DNA of 13,335 nt from CAYFUR01 sp964346275. Lineage in GTDB: Bacteria > Sumerlaeota > Sumerlaeia > SLMS01. Positions 6,880-13,260 of this stretch are shown one piece after another (position 1 is the stretch's first letter; each line of letters starts with the position of its first letter). The translations under genes were made by a program, and so were the position numbers. The notes below the pieces were generated by a model. That model saw nothing but the letters and a program-made list of their open reading frames with translations, searched no databases and was not told the origin of the DNA. Location: the NCBI GenBank assembly GCA_964346275.1, contig CAYFUR010000104.1, forward strand, positions 1 to 13,335. Reading direction: 5' to 3'.

Positions 6880-8565
6880 ATGCCGACCGCACAAAAAACA
6901 CAGCACGCTGTCCAGCTCACCGCCCCGGGCGAGCTTCGCATCAACGAAAGCAAAGAGATTCCCGCGCCCGGCCCCTTCCAGATTCTGGCAAAGGTCGAGG
7001 CCGTCGGGCTGTGCTTTTCCGATTTGAAGGTGCTGAAGCAATTTTCCGAACACGTCCGCAAAAGCGATGTCGTATCCGGGCTGGAGGCGAAGGAACTCGC
7101 GGGCATTCCGAGCTACGTCCCTGGCGACCAGCCGACGGTACTGGGCCACGAGATCGTGGTCACTGTCTCCGAAGTGGGCGACAAGGTGACCCATTACAAG
7201 CCCGGCGACCGGTTGCTGGTTCAGCCGGACCTGCGCAGCCTGCGCACCGCCGCCTCCAATGCCGCGATCGGCTACAATTTCGAGGGCGGCCTTCAGCGTT
7301 ACATGCTGCTGGACGAGCGCGTCATGATCGCGCCCTCCGGAGAGGAATACCTCCTGCCCGTGGCGGATCACCTGGGCTCGTCCCAAGCGGCGCTGGTCGA
7401 GCCGTGGGCCTGCGTGGAAGATTCCTACGTCACGGAAGAACGCCAGACGATCAAAGCGGGTGGCAAGCTGATCGTGGTGGCCGACGAAGGACACGAAATC
7501 AAGGGGCTGGAGGCGTCTTCCAGTCCCGAGGGAAAGCCGGAGAAGATTTTCGCCAGGGTCGCGGAGGAGAGCCAGCGCGCGGCTCTCGATCAACTTGGTG
7601 TTCCCGTCGAGACCTTCGATGATCCGAACAGCCTCGCGGAAAAAGCCTACGACGACGTGGTTTACTTCGGCGCGCGGAAAGAAACGCTGGAAGGACTGAA
7701 CGACCGCCTGGCCAAGCGTTCCATTCTCAATGTGGTGACCAATGGCAAGCGCATCGATGGCGCCGTCTCAGTCGGCGTGGGCTGGATGCATTACGGTCCG
7801 ACACGATGGGTCGGCACGTTCGGCGACGACGCCTCGGAGGGATACCAGCTGATCCCGAAGAACGGCGAAGTGCGCGATGGCGATTCCATCTTTGTCCTCG
7901 GCGCGGGCGGCCCCATGGGCCAGATGCATGTGATCCGCAATATCTGCAGCGGCCGGAAGGGCCTCAGCGTGGTTGCGGCGGACCTGGACGATGCGCGGCT
8001 GGCGTCCCTGGAACAGAAGGGGAAGCCCATGGCTGAGGCGAACAATGTTTCCTTCCGCACGATCAATCCCAAGCGGGAGGAGCCGGGCGAGAAATTCAGC
8101 TATTTCGCCATCATGGCGCCGGTGGGCCAGCTTGTAGCCGACGCGTTGCGCGACAGCAAACCCGGCGCAATCGTCAACATCTTTGCCGGAGTCCCGGCGC
8201 CGGTTCGCCACGAGCTGGACCTCAACGAGATGATCGAGAAGAAGGTGTTTCTCTATGGCACCAGCGGCTCGTCCATTGAAGATATCAGGATTGTTCTCGG
8301 CAAGGTGACGGAGGGTTCGTTGAACACCAACTCGTCCGTGGATGCCATTTCCGGGCTGGCGGGCGCTATCGAGGGAATCCACGCCGTGGAGAACCGCACC
8401 ATGGCGGGCAAGATCATCGTCTATCCTCAATTGGAAGATACGGGCTTGATCCCCCTGAGCGAACTGGATAAGCATTTCCCGCAAGCCGCCGCGAAGCTGG
8501 AGAATGGCCAGTGGTGCAAGGCGGCGGAGGAAGAACTGCTCCGCTCGGATGCGGCGAAAAACTAG
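6880..8565 (+). CDS. Long zinc-type medium-chain dehydrogenase (polyol or sugar dehydrogenase-like)
   Basis: This is an NAD(P)-dependent alcohol dehydrogenase of the MDR superfamily, 561 aa against a usual 340-380. Catalytic zinc ligands are visible at Cys45 (GLCFSD), His90-Glu91 (LGHE) and Glu174 (VEPWAC). The four-Cys structural zinc loop is missing and replaced by residues about 118-136. After the catalytic part there seem to be two Rossmann-like regions: residues 195-290, starting GGKLIVVADEG without a glycine-rich loop, and 335-440 with VLGAGGPMGQMH and the acidic strand end AADLDDARL. The C-terminal part (440-561) includes KIIVYPQLED, as in MDR C-termini. GGAG lies 9-10 nt before the ATG. 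It follows E3 by 69 bases and ends just before an intrinsic terminator, so it is likely the last gene of the E2-E3 unit. The substrate is unknown; a polyol or its phosphate fits the neighbours. Confidence 0.8.
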   Translation: MPTAQKTQHAVQLTAPGELRINESKEIPAPGPFQILAKVEAVGLCFSDLKVLKQFSEHVRKSDVVSGLEAKELAGIPSYVPGDQPTVLGHEIVVTVSEVGDKVTHYKPGDRLLVQPDLRSLRTAASNAAIGYNFEGGLQRYMLLDERVMIAPSGEEYLLPVADHLGSSQAALVEPWACVEDSYVTEERQTIKAGGKLIVVADEGHEIKGLEASSSPEGKPEKIFARVAEESQRAALDQLGVPVETFDDPNSLAEKAYDDVVYFGARKETLEGLNDRLAKRSILNVVTNGKRIDGAVSVGVGWMHYGPTRWVGTFGDDASEGYQLIPKNGEVRDGDSIFVLGAGGPMGQMHVIRNICSGRKGLSVVAADLDDARLASLEQKGKPMAEANNVSFRTINPKREEPGEKFSYFAIMAPVGQLVADALRDSKPGAIVNIFAGVPAPVRHELDLNEMIEKKVFLYGTSGSSIEDIRIVLGKVTEGSLNTNSSVDAISGLAGAIEGIHAVENRTMAGKIIVYPQLEDTGLIPLSELDKHFPQAAAKLENGQWCKAAEEELLRSDAAKN

Positions 8566-8595
8566 ATGAGGTCCCCCGCATGTCTTTGTCCTTTC

Positions 8596-8628
8596 GGGCC
8601 CCGGCAAAGACGGGGCTCTTTTCTGTCT
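8596..8628 (+). terminator. Intrinsic terminator after the MDR dehydrogenase gene
   Basis: GGGCCCCG (8596-8603) pairs with CGGGGCTC (8611-8618), 8 bp with one G-U pair and a 7-nt loop. It is followed by TTTTCTGTCT. It separates the E2-E3-MDR unit from the sugar-phosphate isomerase gene, which therefore probably depends on read-through or its own promoter. Confidence 0.75.
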
Positions 8629-8640
8629 AGCGATCTAGAC
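8625..8640. promoter_or_regulatory. Inverted repeat upstream of the isomerase gene
   Basis: GTCTAG (8625-8630), spacer CGAT, CTAGAC (8635-8640) is a perfect 6-4-6 inverted repeat located 16 bases before the isomerase ATG and directly after the terminator. Its half-site recurs in the TGTCTAGACA palindrome at 2758-2767. It could be an operator or an mRNA leader hairpin close to the ribosome site. Function is unproven. Confidence 0.35.
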
Positions 8641-8656
8641 ACTGGAAGGATGACTG

Positions 8657-9619
8657 ATGGACCGACTTGAACGCGCCCGCCACTTCATCAATCTGGAGGC
8701 CAAAGCGGTCTCCGATCTCTCTTCGGTGCTGGACGAAAATTTCCAGCGCGCCGTCGATTTGATGCTCCATTGCCAGGGGCGAGTCATCACCACGGGAATG
8801 GGAAAGGCGGGCCTGATCGCTCGCAAAGTGGCCGCGACACTCGCCTCCACGGGCACGCCAGCTGCTTTTGTGCATCCTGCCGAGGGCGTCCATGGCGATC
8901 TTGGGATGATCACGCGCCAGGATGTGGTGGTGGCGCTCTCCCACAAGGGCCAAACCGAAGAGGTCCTGCGTATTATCCCCTACTTCAAGCATCTCCAGGT
9001 TCCCCTGATCGCCATGACCTCCAACGGCGAATCGCAGCTCGCACGCCATGCCGATATTACCCTGAAGCTGAAAATTGAAAAAGAAGCCTGCCCGCTGAAT
9101 CTTGCCCCCACGTCGAGCACGACGGCCATGCTGGCTCTGGGCGACACGCTGGCGCTGGTGCTGCTGGAATCGCGCGGCTTTCAGCCGGAGGACTATGCCG
9201 TCTTCCATCCGGGAGGATCACTCGGCCGGCGGCTGTTGACCAAAGTATCCGACGTTATGCATGTGGGTGAGGAAAATCCGATTGTTACCGAAGAAGCGCC
9301 GCTGCGTGAAGCGATGCTTGAAATGACTTCGAAAAAACTCGCATGCACCAGCGTTGTCGAGCCTTCCGGGCGGTTGTCTGGTTTCTTCTCCGACGGCGAT
9401 CTCCGCCGCTATCTTGTCCGGGGAACACCGGATATGGACATCCCCATGCGCGAGATTATGACCCGCGATCCGAAAGTCGCCCGGCCGGATATGATGGCCG
9501 TGAAAGCCCTGGAGATCCTGCGCGAGTTCAAAATCATCGAATTACCAGTTGTGGACGAGGCCCATCATCCTATCGGCTTGATCCACCTGCACGACATCAC
9601 ACGGGCCGGGATTACGTGA
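8657..9619 (+). CDS. KdsD/GutQ-family arabinose-5-phosphate isomerase (SIS + two CBS domains)
   Basis: This enzyme interconverts ribulose 5-phosphate and arabinose 5-phosphate, the precursor of KDO in the Gram-negative outer membrane. GutQ paralogs sit in glucitol operons. The protein is 320 aa, typical length. The SIS domain (about 30-175) has GMGKAG (Lys50), HPAEGVHGDLGM (His79), EKEACPLNLAPTSSTTA (Glu143) and FHPGGSLGRRLL (His184). With Glu102 these match, from remembered E. coli KdsD residues, the catalytic set Lys59/Glu111/Glu152/His193. Two CBS repeats follow (about 198-255 and 265-320), ending HLHDITRAGI. The phosphate loop, usually SNSGES-like, reads SHKGQT (95-100), which is unusual. 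GGAAGGA lies 6 nt before the ATG. It stands after a terminator and 40 bases before the SDR gene. Context favours a GutQ-like catabolic or sensing role, but a KDO role is equally allowed. Confidence 0.92.
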   Translation: MDRLERARHFINLEAKAVSDLSSVLDENFQRAVDLMLHCQGRVITTGMGKAGLIARKVAATLASTGTPAAFVHPAEGVHGDLGMITRQDVVVALSHKGQTEEVLRIIPYFKHLQVPLIAMTSNGESQLARHADITLKLKIEKEACPLNLAPTSSTTAMLALGDTLALVLLESRGFQPEDYAVFHPGGSLGRRLLTKVSDVMHVGEENPIVTEEAPLREAMLEMTSKKLACTSVVEPSGRLSGFFSDGDLRRYLVRGTPDMDIPMREIMTRDPKVARPDMMAVKALEILREFKIIELPVVDEAHHPIGLIHLHDITRAGIT

Positions 9620-9659
9620 ACCGCCCAAGGAAACCGTTCCGAGGAGACCCACCCCACCC

Positions 9660-10394
9660 ATGATTCCTCAGAATGCGCTGGAAGGCAAAGTAGCCCTCGT
9701 GACGGGCGCCGGCCGCGGCATCGGACGTGCCATCGCCCTCATCCTTGCCGAATACGGAGCCAAGGTGGCATTGGTTGCCCGCTCGGCGGATCAGCTCGAG
9801 AAAACCCAGCAAAAAATCAGCGAGAAAGACCACGACACCCGCAGTTTTCCAACAGATTTGCGCGATGAGAAACAGGCAGTCTCCCTTGTTTCGCGTGTCA
9901 TCGAGCACTTTGGACGGCTCGACATCCTGGTCAACAACGCGGGGATCGGCGTCTTTCGCCCCCTGGTGGAAACAGAGACAGCGCAATGGGACGAAGTGTT
10001 TGCGGTGAATGCGCGCGCTCCCTTTCTGCTCTGCCGGGAAGCAATCCCGCACCTGCGCCAGCATGAACGATCCTTCATCATTAATATCACTTCGGTCGTT
10101 GGGCGGAAAGGCTACATCAACCAGGCGGTTTACAGCGCGTCGAAACACGCCATGATGGGGATGACCAAGGCCCTTGCGAAAGAGGTGCAGCCCGACGGGA
10201 TCCGAGTCCACGCGATCTGCCCTGGCGGAGTTGATACGAAGCTGACGGAACGGGGGCGGCCGGACCTGGATCGCACGGTGCTCATGTCGCCCCGGGAAGT
10301 CGCCGAAATTGTGCTCTTCCTCGCGACTCGGCACGGAAATGCGGTCATCGATGAAGTGGATGTTCGGCGCGAAAGCTCGGCCCCCTGGGCTTGA
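9660..10394 (+). CDS. Short-chain dehydrogenase/reductase (classical SDR)
   Basis: This is an NAD(P)(H)-dependent oxidoreductase of 244 aa, the usual length of classical SDRs. It has the cofactor motif TGAGRGIG (15-22), Arg41 after the second strand (LVARS), which suggests a preference for NADP, NNAG (92-95), catalytic Asn117, Ser145, Tyr158 and Lys162 (YSASK), and the PGGVDT loop (188-193). The C-terminus VDEVDVRRES is seen in many SDRs annotated as 3-oxoacyl-ACP reductase-like, and such names are not reliable for substrate. It starts 40 bases after the isomerase gene. A GGAG at 9643-9646 is 13 nt from the ATG, longer than normal, and no better start is present. In context it may oxidise a sugar alcohol or its phosphate, like SrlD in E. 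coli, which is also an SDR. That is inference. Confidence 0.9.
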   Translation: MIPQNALEGKVALVTGAGRGIGRAIALILAEYGAKVALVARSADQLEKTQQKISEKDHDTRSFPTDLRDEKQAVSLVSRVIEHFGRLDILVNNAGIGVFRPLVETETAQWDEVFAVNARAPFLLCREAIPHLRQHERSFIINITSVVGRKGYINQAVYSASKHAMMGMTKALAKEVQPDGIRVHAICPGGVDTKLTERGRPDLDRTVLMSPREVAEIVLFLATRHGNAVIDEVDVRRESSAPWA

Positions 10395-10657
10395 GGGAAG
10401 GACGTTCGGGCGAAAATCAGGTTCGAGAGGAACAGGAGCCTGAACCCAGCCGGAGAGCGCTCAGACGAGAGGCTGTTTATTCAGTTTCAACCTCACCGGC
10501 AAGAAACCTCGACAAGGTTGACACCGCGAAAAAAGAGGAGTCCGATCATATTAAAGAGTTTCGGATATCAATGAAATCATCATCCTGATTTTTCAGGATG
10601 ATGCGTTATCGTAAGAGAAGCAGAGAGACCGAGATTCACTCCGGGATTTTGTAACAC
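10395..10657. other. 263-base intergenic region upstream of the MtlD-like gene
   Basis: This gap carries no convincing gene. It is more A/T-rich than its surroundings from about 10480 on. TTGACA occurs at 10518-10523, but a TATAAT-like hexamer at normal spacing is absent (TCATAT starts 22 nt later), so a sigma-70 promoter is only possible. The strong hairpin at 10578-10603 lies about 55 bases before the start codon. The gap suggests separate control of the downstream dehydrogenase. Confidence 0.5.
10578..10603. repeat. 11-bp perfect inverted repeat (hairpin) upstream of the MtlD-like gene
   Basis: CATCATCCTGA (10578-10588) and TCAGGATGATG (10593-10603) are perfectly complementary, with a TTTT loop. 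No T-tract follows in either direction, so a simple terminator is unlikely. Its place in the 5' leader suggests an operator or an RNA structure affecting expression. Confidence 0.6.
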
Positions 10658-11941
10658 ATGAACAAAACGTTTGTCGGTTTTGGATTTGGTCCGATCCAGA
10701 GCGCACTGTTTCTCCTCGAGGCCTATCGCTCGGGGAATTTCTCGCGGTTTGTGGTTGCGGAAATCGACCCGACCCTGGTGGAGGCGGTTCAAAGGAACAA
10801 GGGGACCTACACGGTGAATATTGCCCGGCACGATGGGATCGAGCAATATCCCGTTCCGGGCATCGAGATGGACGACCCACAGACGCGGGAGGGACGCGAC
10901 CGCTTGCTGGAGGCGATCGCGAAGTCAGACGAAATGGCGACGGCCTTGCCGAGTGTGCGTTTTTTCGACGCCGGGACGGATACAAGCGTGGCGCGTCTTT
11001 TGGCCGAGGGGTTGGCCCGGCGGGGCAAACCGTTTGATTCCATTGTCTATGCAGCGGAAAACCATAACCACGCGGCGGAGCTTCTGTGGAAAGCGGTCGG
11101 CCGCTATGCCCCCAAAAGCCAGATCGAGAAAGTCCAGTTTATCAATACCGTGGTCGGCAAAATGAGCGGCGTGATCTCGGATCGGAGGACGATCTCCCAG
11201 CTGGGTCTGGCTAATATCACCCCGGATTTTCCCCGCGCTATTCTTGTGGAAGAGTTTAATCGGATCCTGGTATCGCGCATACGCCTTCCCGGGTTCGCGC
11301 GCGGTATCGATGTTTTTCAGGAAAAAGAAGACCTGCTCCCCTTTGAGGAGGCCAAGCTCTATGGCCACAATGCGATCCACGCCCTGATCGCTTATCTGAG
11401 TGATTTGAGAGGCTTGCGAACGATCGCCAATGCGGCGGACGACCGGGAGATTATGGAAACGGCCCGGCGGGCCTTTATCGACGAATCGGGCGGAGCATTG
11501 ATCAAGCGGTACGAGAAGCTCGGGGATCCGCTTTTTACTCCGGAAGGCTTTCAGGAATACGCGGAGGATTTGCTCGAGCGCATGGTGAATCCGAATTTGA
11601 ATGACCTGGTCGAGCGTGTCGGCCGGGACCATGTGAGGAAATTGGATTACGACGACCGGCTCTATGGAACGATGCATCTCGCCGTAAACTACGGCATCGA
11701 GCCGAAGAACCTGGCCCTGGGTGCTGCCGCCGGTGTCCTTTGCCTGATCCGGCGCCGATCGGAACAAACGCGCGGCGAGGACCTGCCCCTGCCGAAGAGC
11801 TGGGAAGAGTTGAATAAGATCAATCTGCACAATTTGCTTCTGGCGCTCTGGAAAGATAAAGTCGACCGGCACGCCGACCGGCTGGTGGCACTCACTTGGG
11901 ACGGACTCCAGCGCCTGAAGAAAAACGGATGGCTGTTATAA
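10658..11941 (+). CDS. Mannitol-1-phosphate 5-dehydrogenase-like polyol dehydrogenase (long-chain family)
   Basis: This is a member of the polyol-specific long-chain dehydrogenase family, which interconverts a sugar alcohol (or its phosphate) and a ketose with NAD(H). It is 427 aa, against about 380 for bacterial MtlD. The N-terminal Rossmann motif reads FVGFGFGPIQSALF (5-18), with an acidic residue after the second strand (AEIDP). Later hallmarks are AAENHNHAAELLW (132-144), NTVVGKMS (163-170), VEEFNRILVS (197-206) and the catalytic signature KLYGHNAIH (233-241), i.e. Lys-x4-Asn-x2-His with Lys233, Asn238 and His241. The N-terminal half diverges from E. coli MtlD, so the substrate may differ from mannitol 1-phosphate. 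The ATG is preceded by no clear Shine-Dalgarno. A 263-base gap with a hairpin precedes it, so it may have its own promoter. It converges on the arsenic remnant genes. Confidence 0.85.
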   Translation: MNKTFVGFGFGPIQSALFLLEAYRSGNFSRFVVAEIDPTLVEAVQRNKGTYTVNIARHDGIEQYPVPGIEMDDPQTREGRDRLLEAIAKSDEMATALPSVRFFDAGTDTSVARLLAEGLARRGKPFDSIVYAAENHNHAAELLWKAVGRYAPKSQIEKVQFINTVVGKMSGVISDRRTISQLGLANITPDFPRAILVEEFNRILVSRIRLPGFARGIDVFQEKEDLLPFEEAKLYGHNAIHALIAYLSDLRGLRTIANAADDREIMETARRAFIDESGGALIKRYEKLGDPLFTPEGFQEYAEDLLERMVNPNLNDLVERVGRDHVRKLDYDDRLYGTMHLAVNYGIEPKNLALGAAAGVLCLIRRRSEQTRGEDLPLPKSWEELNKINLHNLLLALWKDKVDRHADRLVALTWDGLQRLKKNGWLL

Positions 11942-11956
11942 ATCGCCCCGTTTTTC
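11920..11956. terminator. Possible bidirectional terminator between convergent genes
   Basis: GAAAAACGG (11920-11928) pairs with CCGTTTTTC (11948-11956), and an inner GGC (11931-11933) pairs with GCC (11945-11947) after a 2-nt bulge. The A-run and T-run make it symmetrical for both strands. It overlaps the stop codon of the MtlD-like gene and lies just beyond the end of the convergent ACR3 remnant. Confidence 0.5.
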
Positions 11957-11971
11957 ATCTCAGCGGCAATG

Positions 11972-12457
11972 TCAGCCGTTGTTGTCCTCATCCGCGAAGA
12001 GCTTGGTCCCAAGCCAGAGGCTGACGTGCACCAGGCCGATGAGCACGGGCACTTCAACAAGAGGACCCACGACGGTGGCGAAGGCTACGGGAGAACCTAT
12101 CCCGAAGACAGCGATGGCAACAGCGATGGCAAGCTCGAAATTATTGCCCGATGCGGTGAAGGCGAGCGTGGCGGATCGCGAATAATCGGCTCCCACTTTC
12201 CAGGCCATGAAAAAACTGACCAGAAACATGGTGGCAAAGTAGGCACTGAGTGGAATGGCAATCCACAACACGTCGAGCGGTTGTTCGATGATGCGCTCGC
12301 CCTGGGTGGAGAACATCACAACGATGGTAAACAGAAGCGCGACGCCAAAGGCCATCGCCAGAAAAATCCAAACGGTAAGGAATCGATCAAGGAAGGAGAG
12401 CCGTCCGCCTGTGGTGGTGGGACAGCCGGGGCCGGTGGCATTGGAAGCTTGTGACAT
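11972..12457 (-). pseudogene. acr3: ACR3 arsenite efflux transporter with a large internal in-frame deletion
   Basis: ACR3 transporters (about 350 aa, ten membrane helices) expel arsenite. This ORF has only 161 aa but a normal start and a normal end. Residues 1-39 match the family N-terminus (RLSFLDRFLTVWIFLAMAFGV). From residue about 40 the protein jumps to the late part of the family: ALLFTIVVMFSTQGE, IPLSAYF, FFMAWKVGADYSRSATLAFTASGNNFELAIAVA and VGPLVEVPVLIGLV. I estimate that 190-200 residues, helices 2 to about 6, are missing, including the conserved Cys of helix 4, while the NNFELA Glu remains. The junction is near 12338-12343. A GGAG site lies 10-11 nt upstream of the ATG. The product is unlikely to transport arsenite. 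It follows arsenate-reductase-like coding on the same strand, so an ars operon is decaying here; mis-assembly is an alternative. Confidence 0.82.
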
Positions 12458-12596
12458 GAAAACATTTCTCCGTGTGATATGAGGTGTCGAGGTCGTCGAC
12501 CTGGCGCTTCATCTGATCGCGCAGTTCATCGCGGGCGCGGCGCAAGACTTCGAGGCGGCGCGCCCGCCCTCCTTCACCACGCGGGTGATCTCGCAT
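12387..12596 (-). CDS. Small doubtful ORF overlapping the ACR3 start
   Basis: A 69-codon frame begins at an ATG that shares one base with the stop of the 20-codon ORF upstream (TGATG). Its first two-thirds are charged and helix-like (RARRLEVLRRARDELRDQMK). The last third overlaps the start of the ACR3 remnant in another frame and looks non-coding. It may be the shifted remainder of a small gene. I do not recognise the family. Confidence that it is translated is low. Confidence 0.2.
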   Translation of the reverse strand: MRDHPRGEGGRARRLEVLRRARDELRDQMKRQVDDLDTSYHTEKCFHVTSFQCHRPRLSHHHRRTALLP

Positions 12597-12658
12597 CAGG
12601 CCTGGAATTTGATGAATTTGTGTCCGCCGTTGACTTTCTCGCGCACTTCATATTGCAT
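12596..12658 (-). CDS. Putative 20-residue ORF upstream of the ACR3 remnant
   Basis: A short frame starts with MQYEVREKVN and ends KFIKFQA before a TGA at 12596-12598. The composition looks like a real protein N-terminus. After the stop, the same frame reads on as CEITRVVKEGGR and then runs into other frames. This suggests either a decayed small gene with a stop and frameshift, or a leader peptide coupled to the next ORF through TGATG. No strong ribosome site is present. Family not recognised. Confidence 0.25.
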   Translation of the reverse strand: MQYEVREKVNGGHKFIKFQA

Positions 12659-12686
12659 ACTTCGCTCGTCGTTTCGGGAGATCGTG

Positions 12687-12699
12687 GAACGACTCGTTC
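12687..12699. promoter_or_regulatory. Small inverted repeat upstream of the arsenic-remnant ORFs
   Basis: GAACGA (12687-12692), C, TCGTTC (12694-12699) is a perfect 6-1-6 inverted repeat in the gap between the DUF2062 gene and the ACR3 remnant. It might be a repressor site. It is short enough to be chance. Confidence 0.25.
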
Positions 12700-12729
12700 T
12701 GTCATGATATTGTCTCAAGTTATAGTGAG

Positions 12730-13260
12730 CTACACGCTTTCAGAAACACGCTTGCGCAAGCGCTTCATACCATATCGTCTGAAGGCCCAGCCCGCTGCGT
12801 AGTAGGCAAAAACTCCGAAGAGTGACCCGAGCAGAATTAAACCGACCCACATATTGATGAGGAGGAATTGAGGGGTGTTCTCGCTGATTGCAGCCTGCCA
12901 GATTTCCTCGGTCTCATCAGGCACCGCAACGGGTCGCAGGTACCCGGTAACCCAACTGCCCAGGCGATAAGAAAAGGGGTAAATGAACGGCATCGTAAGG
13001 GGGTTGGAGACGAAAACGCCCGCCCCTGTGGCAAGCCGAGATGCGCCCATGAGAGTGGCGATGAGTAAACCGGGAACGAGTTGGAGCCCCGGCGGAGCCA
13101 CGAAGGCCAGAAAAACTCCGAGAGCGGCCCCTTGAGAAATTTGCCGGGGCGTGGCCTTCTGCATGCGCAGCAGTCTCCAGGCGGCATTCGATTTTCCGCG
13201 GGCGAAAAGGATGCAACGCAGAAATAAGCGCTGAATGAGATCCTGGCGGCGAATTTTCAT
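12730..13260 (-). CDS. DUF2062 family membrane protein
   Basis: This is a 176-aa integral membrane protein of the uncharacterised DUF2062 family. The N-terminus is basic and amphipathic (MKIRRQDLIQRLF). The family core follows: TPRQISQGAALGVFLAFVAPPGLQ (about 37-60), with the first membrane segment, then LLIATLMG, the signature SNPLTMPFIYPFSYRLGSW (about 84-102), and a final membrane helix MWVGLILLGSLFGVFAYYA before a basic tail (RRYGMKRLRKR). The basic flanks suggest a cytoplasmic-side anchor. Its ATG directly follows the TAA of the arsenate-reductase-like gene with no gap and no clear ribosome site, so translation is probably coupled. A DUF2062 gene inside an ars operon is unusual. The family's function is unknown, and nothing here assigns an arsenic role beyond position. 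Confidence 0.85.
   Translation of the reverse strand: MKIRRQDLIQRLFLRCILFARGKSNAAWRLLRMQKATPRQISQGAALGVFLAFVAPPGLQLVPGLLIATLMGASRLATGAGVFVSNPLTMPFIYPFSYRLGSWVTGYLRPVAVPDETEEIWQAAISENTPQFLLINMWVGLILLGSLFGVFAYYAAGWAFRRYGMKRLRKRVSESV

Noticed and set aside
6133..7593. 486-codon minus-strand open frame across E3 and the MDR gene
   Set aside because: It spans parts of two confident genes and the gap between them, with no family resemblance. It is a GC-bias artefact.
10518..10551. Possible sigma-70 promoter (TTGACA ... TCATAT) upstream of the MtlD-like gene
   Set aside because: The spacer is 22 nt, too long for a normal promoter, and no other -10 is well placed.
10925..11872. 315-codon minus-strand open frame opposite the MtlD-like gene
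   Set aside because: It is a shadow of a gene with clear catalytic motifs on the other strand.
12479..12802. 107-codon plus-strand frame opposite the end of the DUF2062 gene and the gap next to it
   Set aside because: It has low-complexity composition, no motif, and overlaps a confident minus-strand gene. It looks non-coding.
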